From NCBI RefSeq assembly GCF_963678975.1, contig NC_089275.1:21575977-21639976 (forward strand): a DNA stretch of 64,000 bases. The letters are read 5' to 3'. Shown here piece by piece: positions 1 to 10,463 of this stretch. The translations under genes and the position numbers were made by a program. The notes beneath the pieces were generated by a model, which saw only the letters and a program-made list of their open reading frames with translations, did no database searches and was not told the DNA's origin. Source of the DNA: Dysidea avara (Eukaryota; Porifera; Demospongiae; Dictyoceratida; Dysideidae). Positions within the stretch are counted from its first letter, which is position 1, and each line of letters starts with the position of its first letter.

Positions 1-3000
1 TGAGGGAAAGGAACCCAAAGAGGAAGATGGCACACAACGTAAAAGGTGAGTGACCTTGCAAACGCTAAGACAGCTCCTAAGCAGATGCAACTCTACTTGA
101 GGGTCCTCGAGGTCAACCAATTTATCCTGAATTGCAACTATTTTATCAAATTGAACAGATAAAAAGGCATCGTAAAACTGTGGAGGTCCCCAAATAGGAG
201 ATCCAAGAAGCTCCAAACCACTGTTCTTGGGGTTGATACGCTTGATGGCAGGATGAAAGTTAGGAAAAGAACTGTCACCAGAAGGCCAGTATAGTTCACA
301 CTTGGATAGATTAATGTAAAGACCAAAACTGGGACCCGACTCAGTAAAATGTGAAAGTAATGCGTGAAGACAAGATCTAGTCCCTATAAATGTGCCATCA
401 TCTAAATACCACAGGTTAAGAAGACATGTTTCACTAAAAGAGATGGAACGAAGAAATTGCACCAACACCAAAGAAAAAAGTAAGGGACCAAGAGGATCTC
501 CCTGTTGGACACCTGTGGAAGCAAGAATACGCCTGTGGCCAAACCTCAGCTCAGCAGGTTGACTGTAGCACCAATACACCCAGGGGGAAATCTCTGGAAA
601 CTCTTTACACACACCATCAAGAAAAGCTGAGCGATTACATTCATTAAATGCATTCTTCATGTCTATTTTGAGTAGAGCTAGAGATTCATCATTGCCAAAT
701 TGGGAAAGAGAATGACGGACAGCATGGATAGCTGCCTCAAGACCACCTGGGATACCAACACCCACTTGACCATAAGGTAGGAAAAAGTCAGAGAGAAAGG
801 GAGGAGCAAACTGACAGCACAGACGACTGGCAAGACGACGAAGAATTTCACCAACTGCAATAGGGCGAACACTCCCGTTCTTTTTCAGAAGAGCTGTTAA
901 AGGGGCACCACACAACCAAGGGGCAAGCGATGGAGAAGCTTTTCCAGAAAGCAAAAAGTTCATCAGACGAGTGAGGGTGGTAAGGCAAAGTTCAGCAGAA
1001 GGTGCAGTGTGGCCACTGACTGCATCAAGAAGGTGTTGTGCCCATAAACCAGAGGCACCAGGACTGGTACCACGAGGAAAACCCTTCAAACATATTAATA
1101 CAGCAGATTCATCTACAACTAAAGAAGCAGTCTTGGGGGCCGAACAAGAAGGTGGATCAGAGACAGGATGTCGTTGAAGCAACTCTTGAAATGCCAAATC
1201 ATCATTCTTATCAGCCACACCAGTAGAAGTAAGAGACTGTACAGCATTACTGTACCTACCTTCCCGAGCCCAGAACAAAGCTCGAGAAATATTGTGTTTT
1301 GAAGACTGAATACAGTGACTGGAGCGAGAGACATGTAAATCATCTTGTAGAGCTTTCCAAAGATTATACAAACCATCGGGCTGAGACCAGAGATGAAGAC
1401 GGTCTAGCAAAACAGAAGCTAAAATAAAACGACGGCGGCGCTGACGAAGTGGAGGCATACGTAGTGCCAGTTTAGCAAACAGAAAAAGACGCATAAAGCC
1501 CCAGATTGAAGAAATTGCATTTCGAAACTCGGTAGACAAGACTCTAGCTAGTAAAGGACGAACACTGCGGGGAACGTGAACAACAGTTGAGACAGGACAG
1601 GTCATAACATAATTCATCACTACAGAAAGAGCCTCAGACTCAAGATGAAGAGGGCCAACAAAAGAACATGCAGAAGCTGACAGAAGGGCTAACTCTAAAG
1701 GATCAGAAGGAATACTGGTGGAGAAAGCTAAGGAAGGTGGTGAAGGAGAAGTGGGAGACTGACTTTCAGACTGATCACAAATTAAGAAAGGAAGATCAGA
1801 AGCAGAAACTAATGGAGCATTACAGCGCTGACCAGGCTTAAGTAAACGTCTGCAGCCTGTTTTACGAAAACGTTCATGAGTAGCCCAACGGCAGGAGGGA
1901 ACAGTGCAAATAAGACGGTTACAGCAAGCAAAGAAAGTCGCAGATGGAAAAACATACCTAGATATGTGAACCGAGTTGATGTGTTGCCATAAAAGAGAAC
2001 AGGAGGAACAGGATTTATTACAAATAGGACAAGATAGAAGTGAAGAAAAGTGATCAGCCGAGGAAGCACTGGCTGGGATATCCGCCATCATTGGTGAGGG
2101 CTGCAAAGATGACTGCATCATAGTGTGAGACAAATCACGACTGTCTGAACTTGCTGGAGAGGGCACAACTTTATCAGGACTTGCTGGAATAGTAACAACT
2201 TTATCAGGGCTTGCTGAAGAGGACAAAACTACATCAGAACTTGCTAGAGAAAGAACAACTTTATCAGGACTTGCAGGAGAGGACACTGCTTTATCAGGAC
2301 TTGCTGGAATAGTAACACCTTTATCAGGACTTGCCATAGAGGACACAACATTTACTGGAATAACAACTTTATCAGGGCTTGCTGAAGAGGACAAGACTTC
2401 ATCAGGACTTGCTGGGGAAGGAACAACTTTATCAGGATTTGTTGGAGAGGACACAACTTTAACAGGACTTACTGGAATAGTGATAACATTAACAGGACTT
2501 GTTGAAGAGGACACAGCTTTAAGACTTGCTGGAAAAGTAACAGGATTATCAGGACTTGCTGGAAAAGACACACCTTTAAGACTTGCTGGAATAGGAACAC
2601 ATTTATCAGGACTTGCTGGAGAGGACACAACTTTAACAGAACTTGTTGAAGTGCACACGACTTTATCAGGAATTGCTGAAGTGACAATTGGGCCACGACC
2701 AGCTGAAGAACACGTAGATACCGACAAAGTAAGACTTGCTGTGTCAGCGACTGTCGAGCGTAACAATGGCGGGCTGGAGGTGACAAAACTAACTTCCTTT
2801 TTGCCATTCTGATTCACAACACACTGAAGAAAGCCACCAATGGGTTTCCCTGCGTAACGAATTGTTCTCTTCCAGTTCTTGGATGAAGAGCGACCAGCGC
2901 GACGCTCAAACTCACAAGGGGTCATAAACGACCCATTCCCGGCAGTAAACGAAATACAACGACTGAAACCATTCTTGAGCTTATCAGGGAACAGTTTGGC

Positions 3001-3248
3001 CGGTAAGGAACCACAAATAACGTCAATAGGTTCTTGGATGAAGAGCGACCAGCGCGACGCTCAAACTCACAAGGGGTCATAAACGACCCATTCCCGGCAG
3101 TAAACGAAATACAACGACTGAAACCATCCTTGAGCTTATCAGGGAACAGTTTGGCCGGTAAGGAACCACAAATAACGTCAATAGGATGGTCGGGAGAGGG
3201 AGCACTTTGAGACACTACAACCGCCATCTTAGTGAAAAAAATTTGCAT
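1..3248 (-). CDS. SAND - zinc-finger - reverse transcriptase retroelement ORF (partial, 5' end frameshifted)
   Basis: Read on the minus strand, one frame stays open from about 3,058 to the window edge (over 1,000 codons) and continues beyond base 1. In order it encodes: a SAND domain (VICGSLPAKLFPDKL, then TPCEFERRAG and WKRTIRYAGKPIGGFL); a low-complexity linker of repeated SPDKVV-type units (about 2,680-2,150); cysteine fingers (CPICNKSC...WQHINSVH and CTVPSC...CRRLLKPGQRC, about 2,030-1,830); a Leu-rich region; and a reverse transcriptase with RPIAVGEILRRLASRL (about 870-820), KIDMKNAFNECNRSAF (about 665-625), GVQQGDPLGPLLFSL (about 512-465) and the catalytic box WYLDDGTFIG (about 412-380). 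The natural start is probably the ATG at 3,248 (MQIFFTKMAVVV), but a 155-bp tandem duplication moves that start out of frame with the RT. The RT resembles the ORFs with RPIAVGE and YLDDG motifs common in sponge and cnidarian genomes; I cannot assign a named clade. No protease, RNase H or endonuclease is visible inside the window. Confidence 0.8.
2150..2680 (-). repeat. Degenerate coding minisatellite (SPDKVV linker)
   Basis: Within the retroelement ORF a unit of roughly 27-36 bp, coding for variants of PASPDKVV, recurs about 15 times. All length changes keep the frame. It forms an extended Ser/Pro/Val-rich spacer between the SAND domain and the cysteine fingers. Confidence 0.75.
2876..3185 (-). 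repeat. 155-bp tandem duplication inside the SAND-coding region
   Basis: Bases 2,876-3,030 and 3,031-3,185 are the same 155-bp segment, with one difference noticed (Asn versus Asp codon). Because 155 is not a multiple of three, the frame that starts at 3,248 leaves the correct frame just after the first copy of AGRSSSKN and stops near 2,922. The downstream frame, which continues into the RT, is closed upstream by stops near 3,061. The high identity implies a recent event. Confidence 0.9.
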
Positions 3249-3289
3249 ATTATATGTGAAGTACGTACCCCGACCTGTATATACTCACA

Positions 3290-5020
3290 GGGGCGGATCC
3301 AGAGTTTGGAAAGGGGGGTGCACTTTGCTGAAAAGTTGAAGACCAAAAAAAAAAAAAAAAAAAGGTCGAGAGCAATAATGGCTGTCCTTTACCAAGTGTT
3401 TATACTATAAAGTATATAAAGATCCTTATTCAGATCCTCATCCATAGCTTCATAGTTAAGCTACACTTCTTCATGAACACTGTGACTGCTTTATTATTAT
3501 TATTATTATTAGTAGTAGTGATTTCCAACCTACCAATTTTTCACACATATTTTTGCTACTTAAATTATACACCTTTAATAAACGTTTCACAAATTGCCGT
3601 TCCAGTAAATGGTAGCCAATGCTTCGTACTTTGTAATGCACTTTACTGGATTAAAATCCATGTGGTATTTATTGAAATACAGCAAATCAAAGTTTGAGAA
3701 ATAAAAGTCCCCATAGGGAGCACATACAAATAATTGCATACGTAATTCTAATTGGAAGAATGTGGTACCTGTGATAGTTGAAGTTTCCGAGTGTGTCCGC
3801 ATGGATCTGCTGCTGATGAGGACGAAGAAAGTGGTTCTGGGCAAACCGTATATGCTGATTTCGATTTTTCCGTGTGTTTTTTGATTGGAGGACGATTGAT
3901 GTTGGATTACGATGAAAATATGGGCCTTTTAAAGGTAAATCGCCATCTAGCACTGCTCAGAATTCAGCATTACAATCACCCTGGGCTTTAAGGCACCCCC
4001 CTGCATCGATGCAAGTATAGTTTGAAGGTGAGCAGTTTGTTGTCTTGCTCGGAATTGCAAAATAAGGTTCAAGGTTGAGCATAATCTTTTCAAAAGTGGA
4101 GACTGGCATGTGATACCGACCTTACATGGCTTCACACTTACCTGTTGTTATATTCTGGTGTATTTACTGCTGTTTTGATCCATTTTATAGCAGCTTCAGT
4201 GATTGTAATTTTGATCAGAAACTATTTATAATTTCTCTTTGTAGTATAGTGATGTCATTGTGTTATATATAATAATTATCATCCTTAGTGCTTACAATGT
4301 GACAAATAAAGCTGAGCAGTGTCCAAACAAATCTATTTTTAAAATAATGTTGCTCTTACATTGTGTTATCTGATTGTCATGCTTCCGAAGTATGTGTTAA
4401 TTGTGACTTGTGATGCCAGTACTTGCATGTTATAAAATATTACTGATTTTTCTAGTTAGTTATCCCTGAAAATGCATTAGGTACCTGTGTATACTCAGTA
4501 TTACACAATACACACAGTTTTATCTGTGAATCACTTGCTTTATTCATGTAATATTCTGAGTGGTCAGTCTACAAAGAACTGGTCACTTTTGAGAGGTTTT
4601 ACTTAGTTTATATGCTGTTCTTCATAAAATAGATATGTGGTGAAAGTTTCATGTCGTTATTAGTTTCCTATCTAGATTTATGACACTTTGAATATTGTGT
4701 TTGGTGCCATGTAATATACATAAAAAGCATCAAAAATGCTGTACACAAAAATCATCACACTGTCAACTTCTTTTCCTTATATCTTTTGATAGGAACCACT
4801 AATTGAGGTGGGGTTTGCACTAAAATGACCCTGCAAAAAATGCACAATATTTGTCATACCAATGAATGTATGGAATGTTAATTATTTAATTTAGTTGGAA
4901 ATCTCTATTATTAGTGATTGGTGATTGACTGCTCTATTAGAGTATCTCAATCTTATATGCATTTTTTAAGGGATGAGGAAGACGACACGTGCCCCCTGTG
5001 CCCCCCCTGAATCCGTCACA
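3290..5020. mobile_element. Probable non-autonomous element with imperfect GGGGCGGATCC-type termini
   Basis: The left end (3,290-3,323) reads GGGGCGGATCCAGAG followed by a G-run and TGCAC. The right end (4,985-5,020), reverse complemented, reads GACGGATTCAGGGGGG followed by a GGCACGTG-like stretch. The ends match imperfectly. The interior (about 1.7 kb) contains a (TTA)n run at 3,491-3,511 and only short unrecognised ORFs, such as 3,791-3,991 plus and 3,687-3,953 minus. Confidence 0.4.
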
Positions 5021-6120
5021 GACTTAGGGATATCTGCATGCGGGCAGGCGCGGTTCATGCATCATGATTAGAAAATTCCGTATGTAGAGTGAGGGCAGTC
5101 GGGTCATTACCATTATATCCCTAGTACTTGCATGCCACAATATACTGCTACAGGCTTATTTTCATACCTCAAATCATTGCATAGCTAACTGGCAGTAAGC
5201 TAACTCTACGACTCTAGCTAATGTGGTAGCTAACCCAACAACCACAAGATTCTGCATGGTCCACTTCAAATACAACTAGTAATCCTTCGTGATAGTTCCA
5301 CTCAAGACTCAACTTCTTTTATGTACTTGTAAAACTCTGCAAACATTAATATCGGAGTGTTCACCGCACAAATGTTTCACTTCTCTTGGTTATGTACAAG
5401 GTAGCTATTGAGTGCAGCAATCTTGAAAACCGAACTGCACGTCCTCAATATTTTGTTAATCAGATCAAATAATAGTTAAATCAGGTAATCCGCCTGGCTG
5501 TGAAAATACATGCAGAAGCTAATGGAAAACAAAATCAGTAAACAGTGGACTTACCTGTAAAGCCATCATTTGCCTGTAACAAGCTGCATGAAAGCATACA
5601 TTACTTAAGCTTGTACCTAGATCATTTTAAGTTGCAGGAATAGCACAAAATTAAATTTGTACTGACTTGATAGCACACTGACAAGTGAGCTGACACCCTT
5701 ACAAGATAATTTTTTTACTGAGCCAGGACAGTAACCAGAAAATAATGGAAGAAGATGGAGTAATGGAACATTGTAGTGCTGACAGTAAAGAGATGGATGG
5801 GAAACAGAGGATTTATTTCAATGGCTAAAGAAACTATTAGCTATGGCTATTTACAACTAGCCCTTGCTCAAACAACAAGAGGTGGTGGCCAATTCCGAAT
5901 ATGACTTAAACGAATTCTGCATCAATAGTTTTGAAATATTTTGTGCTCCATATATAGCTAGTCCATATAGCTAGTCTGACAATTTAAGCATTAAAAGTAG
6001 TTCAACTCTAGTCAGAGGTATAACTATCATTATTCAGATAATGAAATGAGCTATACGCATAAATGAGTCTTCGGTCACATTCAGCTACATAAACAGGGCT
6101 AATACACATTAAATAGTCTT
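5021..6120. other. Gene-free stretch
   Basis: AT-rich DNA with no ORF over 60 codons on either strand and no recognisable RNA gene. I see no internal repeat structure worth naming. Confidence 0.6.
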
Positions 6121-6477
6121 GTGCCCAGACCTTTTTCCCTCAGGGGTGGCACTTGTCGATTAGAGATCATAAGTGCCCCTTCTCCCCTTCAAAATGCCCA
6201 TATATGTACTATTTTTGTTGTGAAGATATCGACAACTTTTGTTGCATGTTAATTGACTTATAAGTGCCTTTTGATACTACGAAGTCAAAAGGTGCAAGTG
6301 TAGTACCTCATGCCCTAAAAAAAGCTTCTTTGTATGTCTTAGAAGGCAGTTAGCATGCGACAAAAGTGGGAACACAATGGTACAGGAAGATGACCTGACT
6401 TTTTCTGAGAGCGGTGCTTATAATCTCTAATCGATAGCTAGATGCCACCCCCAAGGAAAAAGAGTCTGCATGGGCAC
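6121..6477. mobile_element. MITE, about 357 bp, with about 60-bp terminal inverted repeats
   Basis: It starts GTGCCCAGACCTTTTTCC and ends with the reverse complement of GTGCCCATGCAGACTC. Both arms carry the segments GGGGTGGCA and ATCGATTAGAGAT in inverted order. There is no coding capacity. Confidence 0.75.
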
Positions 6478-6509
6478 GAAATTAATACATACAGCATTCC
6501 AGTATTCAA

Positions 6510-6690
6510 ATGTTTTAAAATTCTCCATCTATTCCCCAAAGAATCCTGGCACAAAAAGCAACACTTGTTTAACTTGTGATTGCTCCTTCATCCAAGCTTC
6601 TATGAAAATGAAATTTGGTGTGGGCTTTGTCTGCACTGATCATTGTGGAAATTTTAGTTTTATCATGCACATTATATCTCTGTAAGACTT
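6510..6690. repeat. Dispersed repeat copy, related to 49,423-49,595
   Basis: The segments AAATTCTCC, CCTGGCACAAAA, GATTGCTCC and TTTAGTTTT(A/G)TC occur in the same order and spacing here and at 49,423-49,595. They mark two diverged copies of one family. The 71-codon ORF here is not conserved in the other copy. Confidence 0.6.
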
Positions 6691-6835
6691 AGTCTAGTAG
6701 TGTATGCAGAAAGTTAAAAATTTGTAGCTACTGAAGGCATTTGCTAATGCTTACTTTAAAATCTGTAGTTAATTTGTTCAGGTTAGCAATTTTCAGCTGC
6801 AGCTACACAACAATTTTCTGATGGTTGTTTCACCA

Positions 6836-7479
6836 TTCTGAGGTTGGTTTTATTGAGTGTTGCTAGCCAAGGGCCTACAGAAAACTTGCAGTCTGCTACT
6901 ATAATGATGAGTATGAGGAGTGGAGTAAGCAAAAACTGACTTCTAGTGATTTCACTACTTATTGTGTTCTTCTACAGTACATATACCTATACTCCTTATT
7001 GTTATGCTACAGGGAATGTGCTAGTTATGGTTAACATAATGTCTTGAAGATAGTGGCAAGTTTGTACAATGCCAATAAATTTAGTCACATTATAGTACGC
7101 CAACCAGCACATGTAAGAACTAATCAAGATAGCAGAAAAACCCTACAGTTGTGCAACGAGTTTGTATATTGCATGTAGGAATAAATTTAGCTACAATAGG
7201 AAGGATAAGTTGTGTCCCAGGGGTCTGAACTATTTAGTTCAAGGATACAGTGTCTCATGGGTAACACAAATATAGTACAGTGATTTTGGTTAGCTATTGC
7301 TATATATTACAATCTCCAAAACACAATATTAAGAAGTGTGTAGATGCTGTAGAGTATAAGAAGTAATGAGAAGTCAGTTTTTGCTTACTCCACTCCTCAC
7401 ACTCATCATTTTAGTGGCAGACTGCAAGTTTTCTGAAGGCCCTTAGCTAGCAAGACTCAATAAAACCAACCTCAAAATG
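6836..7479. mobile_element. Foldback element, about 640 bp, with about 112-bp arms
   Basis: The left arm begins TTCTGAGGTTGGTTTTATTG and ends near 6,953 with AAAAACTGACTTCT. The right arm (7,364-7,479) is its reverse complement with only a handful of mismatches. The middle of about 410 bp is non-coding. Confidence 0.85.
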
Positions 7480-7500
7480 TGTAAAAACCAAAAATATATC

Positions 7501-7584
7501 AGTCCAGTAGTCCAGTCCAGTGTTCCAGTAGTCCAGTCCAGTGTTCCAGTAGTCCAGTCCAGTGTTCCAGTAGTCCAGTCCAGT
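7501..7584. repeat. 21-bp tandem repeat, four copies
   Basis: The unit AGTAGTCCAGTCCAGTGTTCC is repeated about four times. It immediately follows the foldback at 6,836-7,479. Confidence 0.9.
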
Positions 7585-8962
7585 GATTATGGTTACAGCC
7601 CAACTCAAAAGTACAAACCACTTCAAAGTCTGCACAATGATGCCATAATTGAAGCTACAACTCCTCCTTAGGTATTGTTGCACCACAACTTTAGTTGTTT
7701 ATCTTTTACTTTTAATCTTTTTTACTTATATTACTTGAGATAGCCACTTGCTTACACCGTATATGGATATACATCATTGTATTGACAAGTGTGCATTAGG
7801 TGAAACGTATAATTTGCTCACCACAAAGTATGGCAAAAATCGCTGAGATCCAATAAACCCTGAAGCTACTCTCATTACATGTACAAGAAGACTCTGGAAT
7901 TTCAAGACAGTCCAGGTTACTAGATAGCTTCCTAATCCAATTGTGCCTTTTTTAACTTTAAAAATGTATGGGGAGTTCCAAAGAGAAAATGTACCTTTTT
8001 TCAGTTTTAAAGGACTGTGCATGCCAAAGTATAGCCAATTCCAACCCAACCAATTATATATTTCTGAGATTGGCAACCATTACTATGATCTGGCAGATCT
8101 GTTCAGAAACCAGTTATGATATTCTGTCCAGCCTAAGTGGTAGCTACATAACAACTACTCCAGGCTACTGGACCTGATTCATAAAGAATTTTAAAAAGTC
8201 AAGTCTTATTTTGTAGCCAGCTATACATTCAAATTGGATCTGAGATATTTGAGATAGCAGCCTAGTTGACAATGTGTGTACAATATAGCCTCAAATTTTG
8301 TATAAATGTCTGGTTTCATTTAGTCGCAAATGACTGGTTACATTTATTATTATTAGAGCTTTATAGTGGCCAGCATTGATAGGGGTTTCATTTATTTACT
8401 GGGGTAGACAAAATCATAACCACAATAAATGCCAGGTTCAAGTATTCATAGTTTTAATAGACATCACTTGATGTTGACTGAAGCCTTCAGTATGACAACA
8501 GAAGCCATGATCAACCTCAGATTACATAGTTTGAGTGATAAACACTGCAAGAAAAGAAATAAATGCCTGGGCCACAATTTGAGGCCACAATCCAAGTAAT
8601 GCAGTACTTAGGATCTGATCAGCTGTAGGATATGACGAGATAACTAATTAACACTATGTAGCTATAGTGGTGTGGCATATTGCTACAAAAGCAACATGTA
8701 GCTTGACAGTTGAACTGCTTTCATTATTGCTCACTGCCTTAGTGCAGGCCAAGTATTCTTGCAGCTTAGGGATCAAAGAAAGAAAAAGCATTGAAACAAA
8801 ATGGCTAAAAAGTCGTGAAACAAGGAAGGTTGCCTATATGTATGCTGTAAAGTCTAACAATAACAATAATAACCCGCTGCAGATATGCATACTAGTGGAT
8901 ACTATCTCTGTACTTCAGTCTATATGCCCATGACTGAATTAGGGATTAAATGAATGATAATA

Positions 8963-9219
8963 TATGTGACCGGATTTGCGAAAAGGTACCTTTTTCACAC
9001 GTAAAATTTGACTCATTTTTTGAACTTTGAAACTTCATAACTTTTTTATCATTGCATATAATTGCTTAAAGTTTTCCATGAGTGCAGATAAAGTATCTGG
9101 CTGCATTTTGAAACTAAAAGCAAGTTAATCAGTGTAAGGAGTCAAGTGTTACATCATTTTGTTTGCTGGCATGTAAAATGTGTGGAAAAGGTACCTTTTC
9201 GCAAATCTGGTCACATATA
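8963..9219. mobile_element. GTGACC-family MITE, copy 1
   Basis: The ends TATGTGACCGGATTTGCGAA and its inverted counterpart (TTCGCAAATCTGGTCACATA) enclose about 200 bp of non-coding DNA with an inner inverted AAAAGGTACC. A near relative lies at 18,781-19,041. Confidence 0.85.
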
Positions 9220-10021
9220 TGTGACCAGATTTTACAAAACTGATCCAAATCACACATTAGGCCAGCAAAATCAACTAACACCACCAGTGGATAGCTACAC
9301 TAAGATGAGTTTTGATCCTCAGCACCACTCAAACTACTTTAGGCTGGTTTTAAGAGATGTCTTTTCTGGGTGGTGTGTGGTAAATTCGAATGGCAGTTCC
9401 TGGCCTTTGTGAATGACTTGGCTTGATAAGAATCAGTGAATCAGCATGGATGGCCTAATATAGTTGGCTAAAAGTTTTCTGTGTTGATTTTGCCACTAAG
9501 AAGCCAGCACAGTCCTATATATTTTGTCTGGACTTCAATCATGGTCTGCCTCCATTTTAATTAAAGTCTATCTCTTACCCTCCCCCTCCCCCCACCACCA
9601 CTCTGCCCCTTTGTGAACACTTGTGATACTACTTTACTCATCCAACTGGCAAGAAATTTCCACCGTAATGTGCTTTTTTCTGTTGTAAAATATTTTCATA
9701 TGCAAAAACTTGTACAAAAATTTCGTACACGAAACTTTTTACATAAGATTGAACTACTTTAATAGAGCAGTCATTCATGTAAATCATATGAAAATATTTT
9801 ATGCAAAATTTTTTATCACAAAAATATTTTGTACGAAAATAGAGCAAATTATGGTATCTAGAAGCTCTACAAGCAGCTACAAGTGCTGGAAGTGGTCTGA
9901 AAGGTAACAAATTGATGCATCTCTTGCGTAAGTTTCATATGCCTGCTCGCTATCCTTGTTCTATATCTCAGAACTTTCAATATGTGATTTAGATCATTTT
10001 TTCAAAACCTGGTCACATATA
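9219..10021. mobile_element. Larger GTGACC-terminus element, copy 1, with a nested insertion
   Basis: The inverted ends TATGTGACCAGATTTT and AAAACCTGGTCACATA continue inward as GATC(C/T)AAATCACA(C/T)ATT, an arm of roughly 40 bp. A second copy in reverse orientation is at 36,629-37,256. This copy has an extra AT-rich foldback at about 9,655-9,845, built from inverted TTTTCATATGCAAAA-like arms and absent from the other copy. It abuts the MITE at 8,963-9,219. Confidence 0.75.
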
Positions 10022-10463
10022 CACAGATAATTTTACATCCCATTCCACCATGGGTCAATTACCTGTAAAAATACATGCAATCTACAAAGTCTCTAGATAT
10101 ATTTATAATACATGCAAGGCATATCTGTACCAAGCTCATGTATGTCACCAAGTATTATGTTTGTGATGACTGTTCTGTTAGAGTATATGCAAATAGTGAC
10201 TGTTCTATTGGAGTATCTCAATCCCCAATGATGAAAAATTATTCTGGCAGCATCTTTGAGTATTTATTACACATAATCTGTACAATCTTAACTGCTTTTA
10301 GATGTGTGTATCTCTGCATAAAAGTCGAAGTAGTGATAACTATACAGTTTGTTTGTAAAATTATTGGTGCACAGAGAAACTGCATTAGTTTTTATTGTAT
10401 ATGCTTATACACACTAACATTATTTGTATTCTTGTATAGCATGGTGTATCATTATATTATTAG

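Noticed and set aside
3473-3697. ORF starting with a Leu-rich, signal-peptide-like run, considered as glypican A exon 1
   Set aside because: The Leu run is a (TTA)n microsatellite, and the ORF does not end in the phase-1 donor or the QDG pattern of copies B and C.
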